Assembly: GCA_934646185.1 (NCBI GenBank)
Contig: CAKUEH010000004.1
Location: forward strand, 62,001 to 126,000
Length of the DNA stretch: 64,000 nt
Source: an uncultured Oscillospiraceae bacterium
GTDB lineage: Bacteria; Bacillota; Clostridia; Oscillospirales; Oscillospiraceae
Direction: 5' to 3'
Shown here: positions 15,703 through 22,697 of the stretch, in pieces
How the letters are laid out: each line of letters begins with the position of its first letter
Numbering within the stretch: position 1 is the first letter of the stretch
Notes under the pieces: model-generated
Seen by the model: the letters and a program-made list of their open reading frames with translations, nothing else
What the model was told of the DNA's origin: nothing
The model's database searches: none
Position numbers and translations under genes: made by a program

Positions 15703-16707
15703 TTAAAATTTCCCAGCCAGCGCCTGCCTGTCCGTGTCCGGCAAAAACGCGGCGTCAAGCGCGAAGCGGGCCATCGTCCGCAGATCCTCCGGCGTAAAGC
15801 CCATATCCGCGATGCAGTGCCGGTACTCGTCCTCGAGCGTCACGGCGGCAAGCGTCATGTTGTCGGTGCTGATGCACACGCGAAGACCCGCATCCAGCAG
15901 CTTTTTCGCCGGGTGCAGGGCATAGGACGGCTGCGTTTTGCACTGGATGTTGCTCGTCGGGCAGATCTCCAGCGTGACGCCGCCCTCGATCGCGCGCGGC
16001 CAGAGCGAGGGATCGTCGTAAATATGGTGTCCATGCCCGATGCGCTTTGCGCCGAAGTCCAGCGCGTCCCGCACGGTGTCCGGCCCCTGCGAATCGCCCG
16101 CGTGGCACGTAAACGGCAGGTCCAGCTCCCGCGCCAGATCGAAGAGCGGATGGAAGTTCCGCAGCGGGACGATTCCCTCCGCGCCCGCCAGATCCATCCC
16201 CACGACGCCGGAGCCGAGATAGTCCCGCGTCAGGCGCACCGTCTCGAGATTTTCCGCCAGATTGGCCGTCTCCGGCCCGATGCACATGCAGCACAGGAGA
16301 ATCCCGCAGCGGTAATCCGGGAAATCGCGCAGCGCCTGTTCGCGGCCTGCCAGCACGGCTTCGATCGCGTCCCGCTGCCGCAGTCCGGCGCGCGTGTGCA
16401 GCTGCGGCGCAAACCGGACCTCGTCATACACATGCCCCTGCCGCGCGAGGCGTGCAAGCACGTCATAGGTGATGCGCGTGATCGACGGCGCGTCCTGCAT
16501 GAGCTGCAAAGGCAGCTCAAACCGGGCCAGATACGTATTCACATCGCGGCAGTCCGCCGTCCTGACCAGCCATGCGTAAAATTCATCCAGCGTGTCTACC
16601 GGCAGCGTTACATGCTTTTCCTGCGCCATGCGCCACATCGTCTCCGGCGGCACCGCGCCGTCCAGATGCAAATGCAGCTCGATCTTCGGGATCCGCGTCA
16701 CGTCCAT
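15703..16707 (-). CDS. add: Adenosine deaminase
   Basis: Deaminates adenosine (and probably deoxyadenosine) to inosine in purine salvage. The 334-residue TIM-barrel protein has zinc-site KIELHLHLDGAVP near residues 7-19, CHAGDS, IGHGHHIY, and the STDN segment where classic enzymes carry the catalytic aspartate pair. The variants HAGD (not HAGE) and STDN (not NTDDP) mean exact substrate range is uncertain. The frame is open to 16914, but the start is 16707, which has AAAGGAG 8 bp upstream. An adenine deaminase is at 59881-61617. Confidence 0.88.
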   Translation of the reverse strand: MDVTRIPKIELHLHLDGAVPPETMWRMAQEKHVTLPVDTLDEFYAWLVRTADCRDVNTYLARFELPLQLMQDAPSITRITYDVLARLARQGHVYDEVRFAPQLHTRAGLRQRDAIEAVLAGREQALRDFPDYRCGILLCCMCIGPETANLAENLETVRLTRDYLGSGVVGMDLAGAEGIVPLRNFHPLFDLARELDLPFTCHAGDSQGPDTVRDALDFGAKRIGHGHHIYDDPSLWPRAIEGGVTLEICPTSNIQCKTQPSYALHPAKKLLDAGLRVCISTDNMTLAAVTLEDEYRHCIADMGFTPEDLRTMARFALDAAFLPDTDRQALAGKF

Positions 16708-16796
16708 TGCAGTCGCTCCTTTGGGTTTTTCTTTTATTGTAACCGCCGCAATGCGGGCCGTCAACCGGGAGATCCGGTTTTTTGACGCGCTTCGCT

Positions 16797-16962
16797 GTAG
16801 GGGCCGATGCCCACATCGGCCCTTTGGGTACCAACGGATTCGCCGAAGATCACCGTAAAACGGTGCGGTCTGCGTGGGTCGATGCGACGCCCGCAGGCTA
16901 GTTTCGAGGCGCAACCGCGCATCGCGCGGCTCTTAGCGCCGAAGATGGGCATCGGCCCCTAC
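16797..16962. repeat. Family A repeat, copy 1 (long, 166 bp)
   Basis: Bounded by inverted ends GTAGGGGCCGATGCCC and GGGCATCGGCCCCTAC. The left end itself folds (GGGCCGATG with CATCGGCCC), and an ATTCGCCGAAGAT spacer follows. This copy carries about 60 bp of extra internal sequence compared with the 103-105 bp copies. Confidence 0.8.
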
Positions 16963-17073
16963 AGGGTGCGGCAGAAATTTTCAGCGTCCCATCGGGCGGA
17001 GCAGAGCCCGTCCCGACCAGCCACATCCGCTTTTTACTGGTTTTTCGCGCAGAACAGGGGCGGCGCGCAAAAG

Positions 17074-17098
17074 GGGGAGCGGCTCGCGCCGCTCCCCG
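17074..17098 (-). terminator. Terminator of the small Cys-rich protein gene
   Basis: A 9-bp GC stem (GGGGAGCGG with CCGCTCCCC) is followed on the minus strand by TTTT. It lies 20 bp after the stop at 17118. Confidence 0.65.
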
Positions 17099-17117
17099 TT
17101 TGCGTCATGTAGCGCTG

Positions 17118-17252
17118 TCAGCAGCCGCAGCCGGTGTCGCAGCCGCAGGAATTGCCGCAGCCGTTATTGCCGGTGCCGAAGATCAGCAGAAGGATGATGA
17201 TCCACCACCAGCTGTTGCCGAAGGCGCAGAATCCGGACTGATTACAAGACAT
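17118..17252 (-). CDS. 44-residue membrane peptide with a Cys/Gly-rich tail
   Basis: GGAGGT sits about 6 bp before an ATG at 17252 that opens a 44-codon gene. It encodes a short N-terminus with two cysteines, one Trp-rich membrane helix (about 15-25, WWWIIILLLIF), and a tail with six cysteines alternating with glycine (GCGNSCGCDTGCGC). The layout recalls the very small YjcZ-like and CYTH-less spore/membrane peptides of Firmicutes, but I cannot assign it. Its ribosome site and terminator support a real gene. Confidence 0.65.
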   Translation of the reverse strand: MSCNQSGFCAFGNSWWWIIILLLIFGTGNNGCGNSCGCDTGCGC

Positions 17253-17332
17253 AACAAGACCTCCTGAAAGATAACGTAGCGTTTGATCGCTCGCTCATTC
17301 CATGTTATGCAGAGGCCCGAAAATGGTGACGG

Positions 17333-18124
17333 CTACGCAAACAGCTCGTCGAGCGTTCCGAAGGAATATCCCATTTCCTCCCACTTTGTCAGAAGCGTGT
17401 CCAGAATCCGCGCGTTCGTCTGCGACGTCGAGTGCAGCAGCACGACTGCGCCGGGATGGATGCGCGGCAGGAGCTTGGAAAACGCCTGCTCGTCGGTCGG
17501 CTGGTCGTCCTGATACCAGTCGACATAGGCCAGCGACCAGAACACCGTCCGGTAGCCGAGCTTCTGCGCCATTTCGAGATTTTTTTCGCTGTAAATGCCC
17601 TGCGGCGGGCGGTAATAGCGCGGCATGTTCTCGCCGGTCGTCTCCCGGTAGAGCGTTTCGAGACTCGTCAGCTCCTGATTGAACGACGCCTCGTCCGAGA
17701 GCTTCGACATATCATAGTGGTGGTACGTGTGGTTGCCCACGACATGTCCTTCGCGCAGCATCCGGCGCACGAGATCCGGGTTCTGCTCGATGTAGTTGCC
17801 GACGACGAAAAACGCCGCCTTGACGTTGTGCTTCGCCAGCGCCTCCAGGATCGGCTCCGTGCAGCCGTTTTCATAGCCCGCGTCAAAGGTCAGATAAATT
17901 TTCTTCTGCGTCTCGTCTCCGAGATAGACCGCGTCATAGCGCCGCAGCGCTTCCGTTGACGCATTGCCGACGGGCGGCCGGCCCTCCGTGCGGAAGCTCA
18001 GACCCCAGGAGCCCGTTTCGATCGAGCGGCTCTGCTGGAACAAAAGCGGCAGCACCGCGCAGAACGCCAGCACAGCCGCCAGCGCCAGCGTCAGCCTGCC
18101 GTACTGCCGGAAAAATCGCTTCAT
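17333..18124 (-). CDS. pdaA: PdaA-type polysaccharide deacetylase (muramic delta-lactam formation)
   Basis: Family 4 esterase that de-N-acetylates muramic acid so the delta-lactam of spore cortex can form. The 263-residue protein has an N-terminal membrane anchor or signal (10-29), the PdaA-specific WGLSFRTEGRPPVGN segment near 40-54, TFDAGYENG in place of TFDDGP, and the metal motif HTYHH. RPPQGIYS, FWSLAYVDW and VLLHST complete it. TFDAGYENG is the feature that separates PdaA from ordinary deacetylases, so it implies cortex synthesis and probably sporulation ability. Confidence 0.88.
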   Translation of the reverse strand: MKRFFRQYGRLTLALAAVLAFCAVLPLLFQQSRSIETGSWGLSFRTEGRPPVGNASTEALRRYDAVYLGDETQKKIYLTFDAGYENGCTEPILEALAKHNVKAAFFVVGNYIEQNPDLVRRMLREGHVVGNHTYHHYDMSKLSDEASFNQELTSLETLYRETTGENMPRYYRPPQGIYSEKNLEMAQKLGYRTVFWSLAYVDWYQDDQPTDEQAFSKLLPRIHPGAVVLLHSTSQTNARILDTLLTKWEEMGYSFGTLDELFA

Positions 18125-18133
18125 AAAAAATCA

Positions 18134-18165
18134 CCCCTGTCCATGCTTATGGCAGTGGACAGGGG
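18134..18165 (-). terminator. Terminator between htrA and pdaA
   Basis: Perfect 10-bp stem CCCCTGTCCA / TGGACAGGGG with a 12-base loop, followed on the minus strand by TTTTTT. It separates the two minus-strand genes, although pdaA could receive readthrough. Confidence 0.85.
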
Positions 18166-18180
18166 CATATGCGTGCGTTT

Positions 18181-19632
18181 TTATCCGCCGAAATCATAGC
18201 CGTAGCCGTCGAAGTCTCCGAACTCGCCGAAGCCGGGGATGCTGAATTCCTCGTCCTGCTGGGACTGGTCCTCCAGCTCGGCCTGCGCCTGCTGCTCGGC
18301 CTCGTCGATCTGCGACTCGTCGGGCCGCTCGTCCAGCGTGAGCGTGACCTCAAGCTCCGCGCCCGCGCGGTAGAGCTTCATCTTGACGGTATCGCCCGCC
18401 TTGTGTTTGGAGAGCGCGGAGACAAGGTCGGAGTACGAGGTGATTTCCTCGCCGTCAAATTCCAGAATGATGTCGTGCGGCTGCAGACCGGCCTTTTCCG
18501 AGCAGCTGCCCTCCGTCACGGTCACGACCTGCGGGCCGGAGGGCAGGCCGTAGATCTCCGCGACCTGCGCGTCGAGATTCTGCAGCGTGACGCCGAGATA
18601 GGCCCGGCCGCGGACGCGGCCGTACTGCTGCAGGTCATAGACCACGCGCAGCACGTCGTTGATGGGGATGGCGAAGCTGAGACCCTCGATCGCGATGCCG
18701 TTTTCGCTCGTGCCGGACATCTTCGCCGTGGTGACGCCGATCACGTTGCCGTTCAGGTCGAACAGCGGCCCACCGGAGTTCCCGGCGTTGATGAGCACGT
18801 CGGTCTGCAGCATGGTGATGGGCGTGCCGTCCGGGTCGATCTCGCGCTCCAGCGCGCTGATGCAGCCGGAGGTCATGGTGAACGGCAGCTCGCCCAGGGC
18901 GTTGCCGATGGCGGCGACGGTCTCGCCGATCTCGACCTCGTCGGAATCGCCGACGGAGACCGTCTGCAGGCCGGAGGCCTCGATTTTGAGCAGCGCGACG
19001 TCATTCATGCTGTCGCCGCCGACGACCTCGGCCGGATACTCGTCGCCGGAGTAGAGCTGGACGGTGAGCGGGCTTCCGTTCGCGCCGTCCACGACGTGGT
19101 TGTTCGTCACGACATAGCCGTCCTCCGTCAGAACGAAGCCGCTGCCGATGCAGTAGCCGTCCTGCTCCCAGACGCCGGTTTCGTCCTGCACCAGAATGTT
19201 GCAGACCGCGTCGACGTTCATTTTATAGACCTGTGCCAGCGTGAGCGTCTTTTCCCCTTCGTTGGACCGGAGCGTTTCCGGCAGCGGCGTCCGCTCGAGC
19301 CGGTAGGCGGGGCTTCCCTGCGCGTCGGACGGCTCGGCCTGCGCCGGTTCCACGGGCTGCTCGGCCATGGCGCCGACGGAGGCGTTTTCCTGTTCGGCGA
19401 GATTTTTCTGCCCGATGGCGTCGATGGCCTTCGTCAGCGCAGAGCCGCCGACGCCCGCGACGATCGCCACGGCGGCCAGCAGCGCCGCGATCTTCAGCCC
19501 GGTGTGCTTGCCGCTGCGCCGGATCTCCTCCTTCGCCTGTTCCAGCGGCGGCTGGGAAGCGGCGGGCGCTTCGGACGCTTCGGGAGAAGCGGGCTCGAAG
19601 CTGTAGTTCATTTTTTCATCGTAATTTTCCAT
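18181..19632 (-). CDS. htrA: Membrane-anchored HtrA/DegP-like serine protease
   Basis: A quality-control protease acting outside the cytoplasmic membrane. The 483-residue protein has a cytosolic N-terminus (1-44), one membrane helix (45-66), a trypsin-like domain with H179 (TNNHVV), D211 (NDVALL) and S287 (GNSGGPL), then one PDZ domain (about 350-450). An acidic, Gln/Glu-rich tail ending in Gly/Tyr repeats follows. The catalytic triad is complete. Regulation is not visible; in Bacillus relatives respond to envelope stress. Confidence 0.93.
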   Translation of the reverse strand: MENYDEKMNYSFEPASPEASEAPAASQPPLEQAKEEIRRSGKHTGLKIAALLAAVAIVAGVGGSALTKAIDAIGQKNLAEQENASVGAMAEQPVEPAQAEPSDAQGSPAYRLERTPLPETLRSNEGEKTLTLAQVYKMNVDAVCNILVQDETGVWEQDGYCIGSGFVLTEDGYVVTNNHVVDGANGSPLTVQLYSGDEYPAEVVGGDSMNDVALLKIEASGLQTVSVGDSDEVEIGETVAAIGNALGELPFTMTSGCISALEREIDPDGTPITMLQTDVLINAGNSGGPLFDLNGNVIGVTTAKMSGTSENGIAIEGLSFAIPINDVLRVVYDLQQYGRVRGRAYLGVTLQNLDAQVAEIYGLPSGPQVVTVTEGSCSEKAGLQPHDIILEFDGEEITSYSDLVSALSKHKAGDTVKMKLYRAGAELEVTLTLDERPDESQIDEAEQQAQAELEDQSQQDEEFSIPGFGEFGDFDGYGYDFGG

Positions 19633-19660
19633 GGTTCAGCGCTCCTTGTGACAGTTCAAT

Positions 19661-20926
19661 TCAAAAAAGCTCCGCCGGCAGCTCCAGCATATGGCTCACG
19701 CGCTTCAGTGACAGCCTGCGGCGCATGTACGGATGGAAGCGGAAGCTGATATCAACGAAGTCCGGCTCCTTGCCGACTTCTTCGATCGTCGTTTTACACC
19801 CGGCCCGCCGCATGGCGGCAAGGCAGGCGTCATAGGACGGCACGGACTGTACGATCCGGCGGATCTCGGGCCAGCAGACTTCAATCCTGCGGGGGTCGAT
19901 GCCGTCCGTGATGGTGTCGGGCGTGTTGAGCTTCTGCACGTCCGGGGCCAGCGGGCCGTAGATCCTGTAAATTTCATCCCAGTTGCAGACCTCCGGGTGG
20001 GCCGTGACCTGCGGCAGGCGGGCGAGCGCGTCGTAATACCGCAGCATGATGAGCGTCGTCACGCCGACGTCCTCGCCGTGGTAATTGGGCGTTTTGCCGT
20101 CCAGCAGCTCCATGCACTCCCAGAAATGGGCCATGATATGCTCCGTGCCGCTGCCGGGGCGGGAGGTCTTGGTGAAGCTCATCGCAATGCCGGTCAGAAG
20201 AAGCGATTCGAAGATCGCGGCCGCCGTTTTCTCGTCGCGCTTCGTGACGCTCCCGGCCATGGCGAAGATCTGGTCTGCCGCCTGCCGCGTCAGCGCCGCG
20301 ACGCGCTCACAATAGGCTTCCCCGGTCAGAAGGCTCGATACCCGCCAGTCGATGAGCGCGATGTATTTCGAGACCATATCGCCGAAGCCCGCGGATTTGA
20401 GCTCCGCCGGAGCGTCCGCGAGGATCTTCGTGTCGCCGATGATGACCTCGGGACATTTGGCCGGGTACGTGATCTTGAAATTGCCGTTTACAATGGGCGC
20501 GGAATAGGATGCGAAGCCGTCCATCGACGGAGCTGTTGCGAACAGGCACAGCGGCACGTTATGCCGCGCGCAGGCAAGGCGGCAGGGATCATGGACAGAC
20601 CCCGTCCCGACGGCAAGCACGCCGTCCACGCGGTCAAAATAGCCCTCGATCTTCTCCACATCCTGCATGGTCGCCACGCGGATGGACGGCCAGATGTGCC
20701 GCACGACGGTAAAGCCGGACAGGGAAGCCTCGATCCCCTCCGCCGCGGCGAGCGTCTGCTCGTCCGCCGCCAGCAGGAGCCGGGAGCCGAAGCCGTTTTT
20801 CTTCAAGATCCCGCCGACCTCGGACACAAGCCCGCTGCCGATGGCAATATCCCGGACGGCGCATTCGTGTTCCTGCCCGCAGGCGCAGCCGCGGTAGCTG
20901 TCAATGAGCGCGTGAAAGTCTGTCAT
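19661..20926 (-). CDS. egsA: sn-glycerol-1-phosphate dehydrogenase (EgsA/AraM family)
   Basis: An iron-containing-alcohol-dehydrogenase-fold enzyme that reduces DHAP to sn-glycerol-1-phosphate with NAD(P)H. The 421-residue protein shows the nucleotide-binding GTGSVHDPCR segment, the TAPSMDGFAS segment, and metal-ligand histidines in GTEHIMAHFWE and YHGEDVG. In archaea this makes the ether-lipid backbone; in Bacillus AraM feeds a minor prenylated glycerol phosphate. No PcrB-like partner is in the window. The frame is open upstream into repeat DNA, but AAAGGAG 7 bp before 20926 fixes the start. Confidence 0.88.
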   Translation of the reverse strand: MTDFHALIDSYRGCACGQEHECAVRDIAIGSGLVSEVGGILKKNGFGSRLLLAADEQTLAAAEGIEASLSGFTVVRHIWPSIRVATMQDVEKIEGYFDRVDGVLAVGTGSVHDPCRLACARHNVPLCLFATAPSMDGFASYSAPIVNGNFKITYPAKCPEVIIGDTKILADAPAELKSAGFGDMVSKYIALIDWRVSSLLTGEAYCERVAALTRQAADQIFAMAGSVTKRDEKTAAAIFESLLLTGIAMSFTKTSRPGSGTEHIMAHFWECMELLDGKTPNYHGEDVGVTTLIMLRYYDALARLPQVTAHPEVCNWDEIYRIYGPLAPDVQKLNTPDTITDGIDPRRIEVCWPEIRRIVQSVPSYDACLAAMRRAGCKTTIEEVGKEPDFVDISFRFHPYMRRRLSLKRVSHMLELPAELF

Positions 20927-20958
20927 GGGGGTTCTCCTTTTGTGTTGATGGGGGGTGT

Positions 20959-21085
20959 TCCGTCTTGCCGGAAAGGATAGGGAAGAAAAGGGGCGCTGGA
21001 CTACGCGCCGCCTGTTACGAGACGCCAAATTTGTGAGCAGCTGCGTTTGAAATTTGCAGGGCAGCACGAATTCGCCGAAAGCCCT
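20959..21085. repeat. Family C repeat unit, copy 1
   Basis: Shares ordered blocks with 49872-50111: TTGCCGGAAA, GAAAAGGGGCGC, CTACGCGCCGCCTGTTACG, CAAATTTGTGAGCAG and a GCACGAATTCGCC end that abuts a family A element in both places. The copies are imperfect and the second has about 100 bp of extra sequence. Confidence 0.7.
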
Positions 21086-21190
21086 GTAGGGGCCGATGCC
21101 CACATCAGCCCGCTGGGAAGTTGCGAATTCGCCATGGATTTCTGTAAAAACGGTACGAACTGCCGGGCGGACAGAGTCGTCCGCCCCTAC
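21086..21190. repeat. Family A repeat, copy 2 (105 bp)
   Basis: Left end GTAGGGGCCGATGCCC, right end GGGCGGAC...GTCCGCCCCTAC, with GTTGCGAATTCGCC in the middle. The two ends carry different hairpin modules. Confidence 0.8.
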
Positions 21191-21218
21191 AAAATACGGC
21201 GGATCGAAAAAACTTGCT

Positions 21219-21275
21219 GTAGGGGCCGATGCCCACATCGGCCCATTGGGAAGTTACGGATTCGTCAAAAGACTT
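21219..21275. repeat. Family A repeat, partial copy 3
   Basis: Left hairpin module GTAGGGGCCGATGCCC plus the CCATTGGGAAGTTACG spacer, after which similarity fades before a right end is reached. Confidence 0.65.
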
Positions 21276-21317
21276 TTACAAATTACCGCTGCCTGCCGCC
21301 CATGGTTTTTAGGGTAC

Positions 21318-22697
21318 TCATCCGTTCGGGTTCGGCGTATCCAGCATCGTCTTGCACGCGGCAAGGACCTTTGCGGCGATGGGGGCGGCGGTCTGGCTGC
21401 CGGAGCCGCCGCGCTCGGCGAAGACGACGAAGGCAAGCGGGTACGCTTCGTCCTGCACGAAGCCTGCGAACATCGCGTCCGCCGGGCCGTTTTCGCGCTC
21501 CGCCGTGCCAGACTTGGCGCAGACCGTCAGAGAGCCGAACTGCCACGCGCCGTACTGGTTTACGACCGCGCCGCGCATCATGCCGCCCAGCGCCTCGGCG
21601 GTCTCTTCGGACAGCAGCCGCCCGGTCGTTTTCGTGCCTGCTTCGTAGACCGTCTGGCCCGCGCGGGAAATTTTCTGCATGAGATACGGCTCCGCCGCCT
21701 CTCCGCCGTTTGCGATCACGCCCATAAAGCGCAGGAACTGCACCGCCGTGATCTGGTCGGTATACTGTCCGATCCCGGCCCAGGCGACGCTGCCGTCGTC
21801 CGCATCTGACAGATTGACGGTCGAGCGGGCGGTATAGCCGTCGCACGCGAGCGTCCCGTTGAGGCCCAGCTTGTCGCAGGCTGCCTGCAGCGCGTCCTTG
21901 CCGAGGGACGCGGCCAGCTCGCCGTAATAGACGTTGCACGAATGCGCCAGCGCCTCCGGCATGGCGAGCGGCCCGTGGCTCGACATGCAGATGATCTCCT
22001 GCCCGCCAATGATGGTTTTCCCGGTGCAGGTATGGGTCCCGGACTGCGCGGACGCGTTTTGTTCCAGCGCGGCGGCGCTCGTCACGAGCTTGAAAATGGA
22101 GCCGGGCGTATAGGCCGCGTCAAAAAAGCGGTTGAGATACACGCCGTCGTACGCGCCCGTTTCGTCGCCCGCGATGTTGGGGATGTTGTCGGGATCGTAG
22201 CTCGGGCTCGTCACGGCGCACAGGATCTCGCCGGTTTTGTAGTTGTAGACGCCGACGGTGCCGTGATAGCTGCCGAGCGCCTGCAGGGCCGTCTTCTGCA
22301 CGTCGGCGCTGATGGTGAGCCTTGCGCTGGCCGTGCCCCTGGACGCCTCGCTCAGGCCCGTGATCTTATCATAGCCGATCATCTGCTCGGCGAAATTGCC
22401 CAGCAGCGGCGCGCTGATATAGCCGTAGCGGTCGCCCAGCAGATGGACGGTCGCCTCGCGCACGGCTTCGTCGTCACTGTAGGCGCGGCCGTCGGTCGTG
22501 TTCAGGATGCGCACGCCGGAGCGGTCGTAGATCCTGCCGCCGGTGAGATTCGTGCCGGTATAGACGTGGGGGCTGCCGGAAAACGTGACCCATTTTTCGG
22601 CGTTTGCCGCGTATTTGACGCAGAAGGCCAGCGTGCCCACGGCGAGCACGACGGCCAGAGCCAGCGCGAACAGCGCGCGGCGCGATACCTTTTTCAT
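21318..22697 (-). CDS. Class B penicillin-binding protein (transpeptidase)
   Basis: Membrane-anchored DD-transpeptidase that crosslinks peptidoglycan. The 459-residue protein has an N-terminal membrane helix (8-28), a short N-terminal domain, and a complete transpeptidase domain: SxxK as TPGSIFKL (S200, K203), SxN as SCN (253-255) and KSG (395-397). The short length without a long non-catalytic module resembles actinobacterial PbpA and some clostridial FtsI-like proteins. It overlaps the FHA-SEDS gene by 4 bp, so glycosyltransferase and transpeptidase are made as a pair. Confidence 0.9.
   Translation of the reverse strand: MKKVSRRALFALALAVVLAVGTLAFCVKYAANAEKWVTFSGSPHVYTGTNLTGGRIYDRSGVRILNTTDGRAYSDDEAVREATVHLLGDRYGYISAPLLGNFAEQMIGYDKITGLSEASRGTASARLTISADVQKTALQALGSYHGTVGVYNYKTGEILCAVTSPSYDPDNIPNIAGDETGAYDGVYLNRFFDAAYTPGSIFKLVTSAAALEQNASAQSGTHTCTGKTIIGGQEIICMSSHGPLAMPEALAHSCNVYYGELAASLGKDALQAACDKLGLNGTLACDGYTARSTVNLSDADDGSVAWAGIGQYTDQITAVQFLRFMGVIANGGEAAEPYLMQKISRAGQTVYEAGTKTTGRLLSEETAEALGGMMRGAVVNQYGAWQFGSLTVCAKSGTAERENGPADAMFAGFVQDEAYPLAFVVFAERGGSGSQTAAPIAAKVLAACKTMLDTPNPNG

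Larger units (their letters stand above)
16708..17117. other. 410-bp gap holding a family A repeat and a terminator
   Basis: No gene seen. It holds the repeat at 16797-16962 and, near 17074-17098, the terminator of the small cysteine-rich protein gene. The rest is GC-rich sequence without visible features. Confidence 0.65.
20927..21317. other. 391-bp gap made of dispersed repeats
   Basis: No gene seen. A family C unit (20959-21085) runs directly into a family A copy (21086-21190), and a partial second family A copy follows (21219-21275). Confidence 0.7.
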
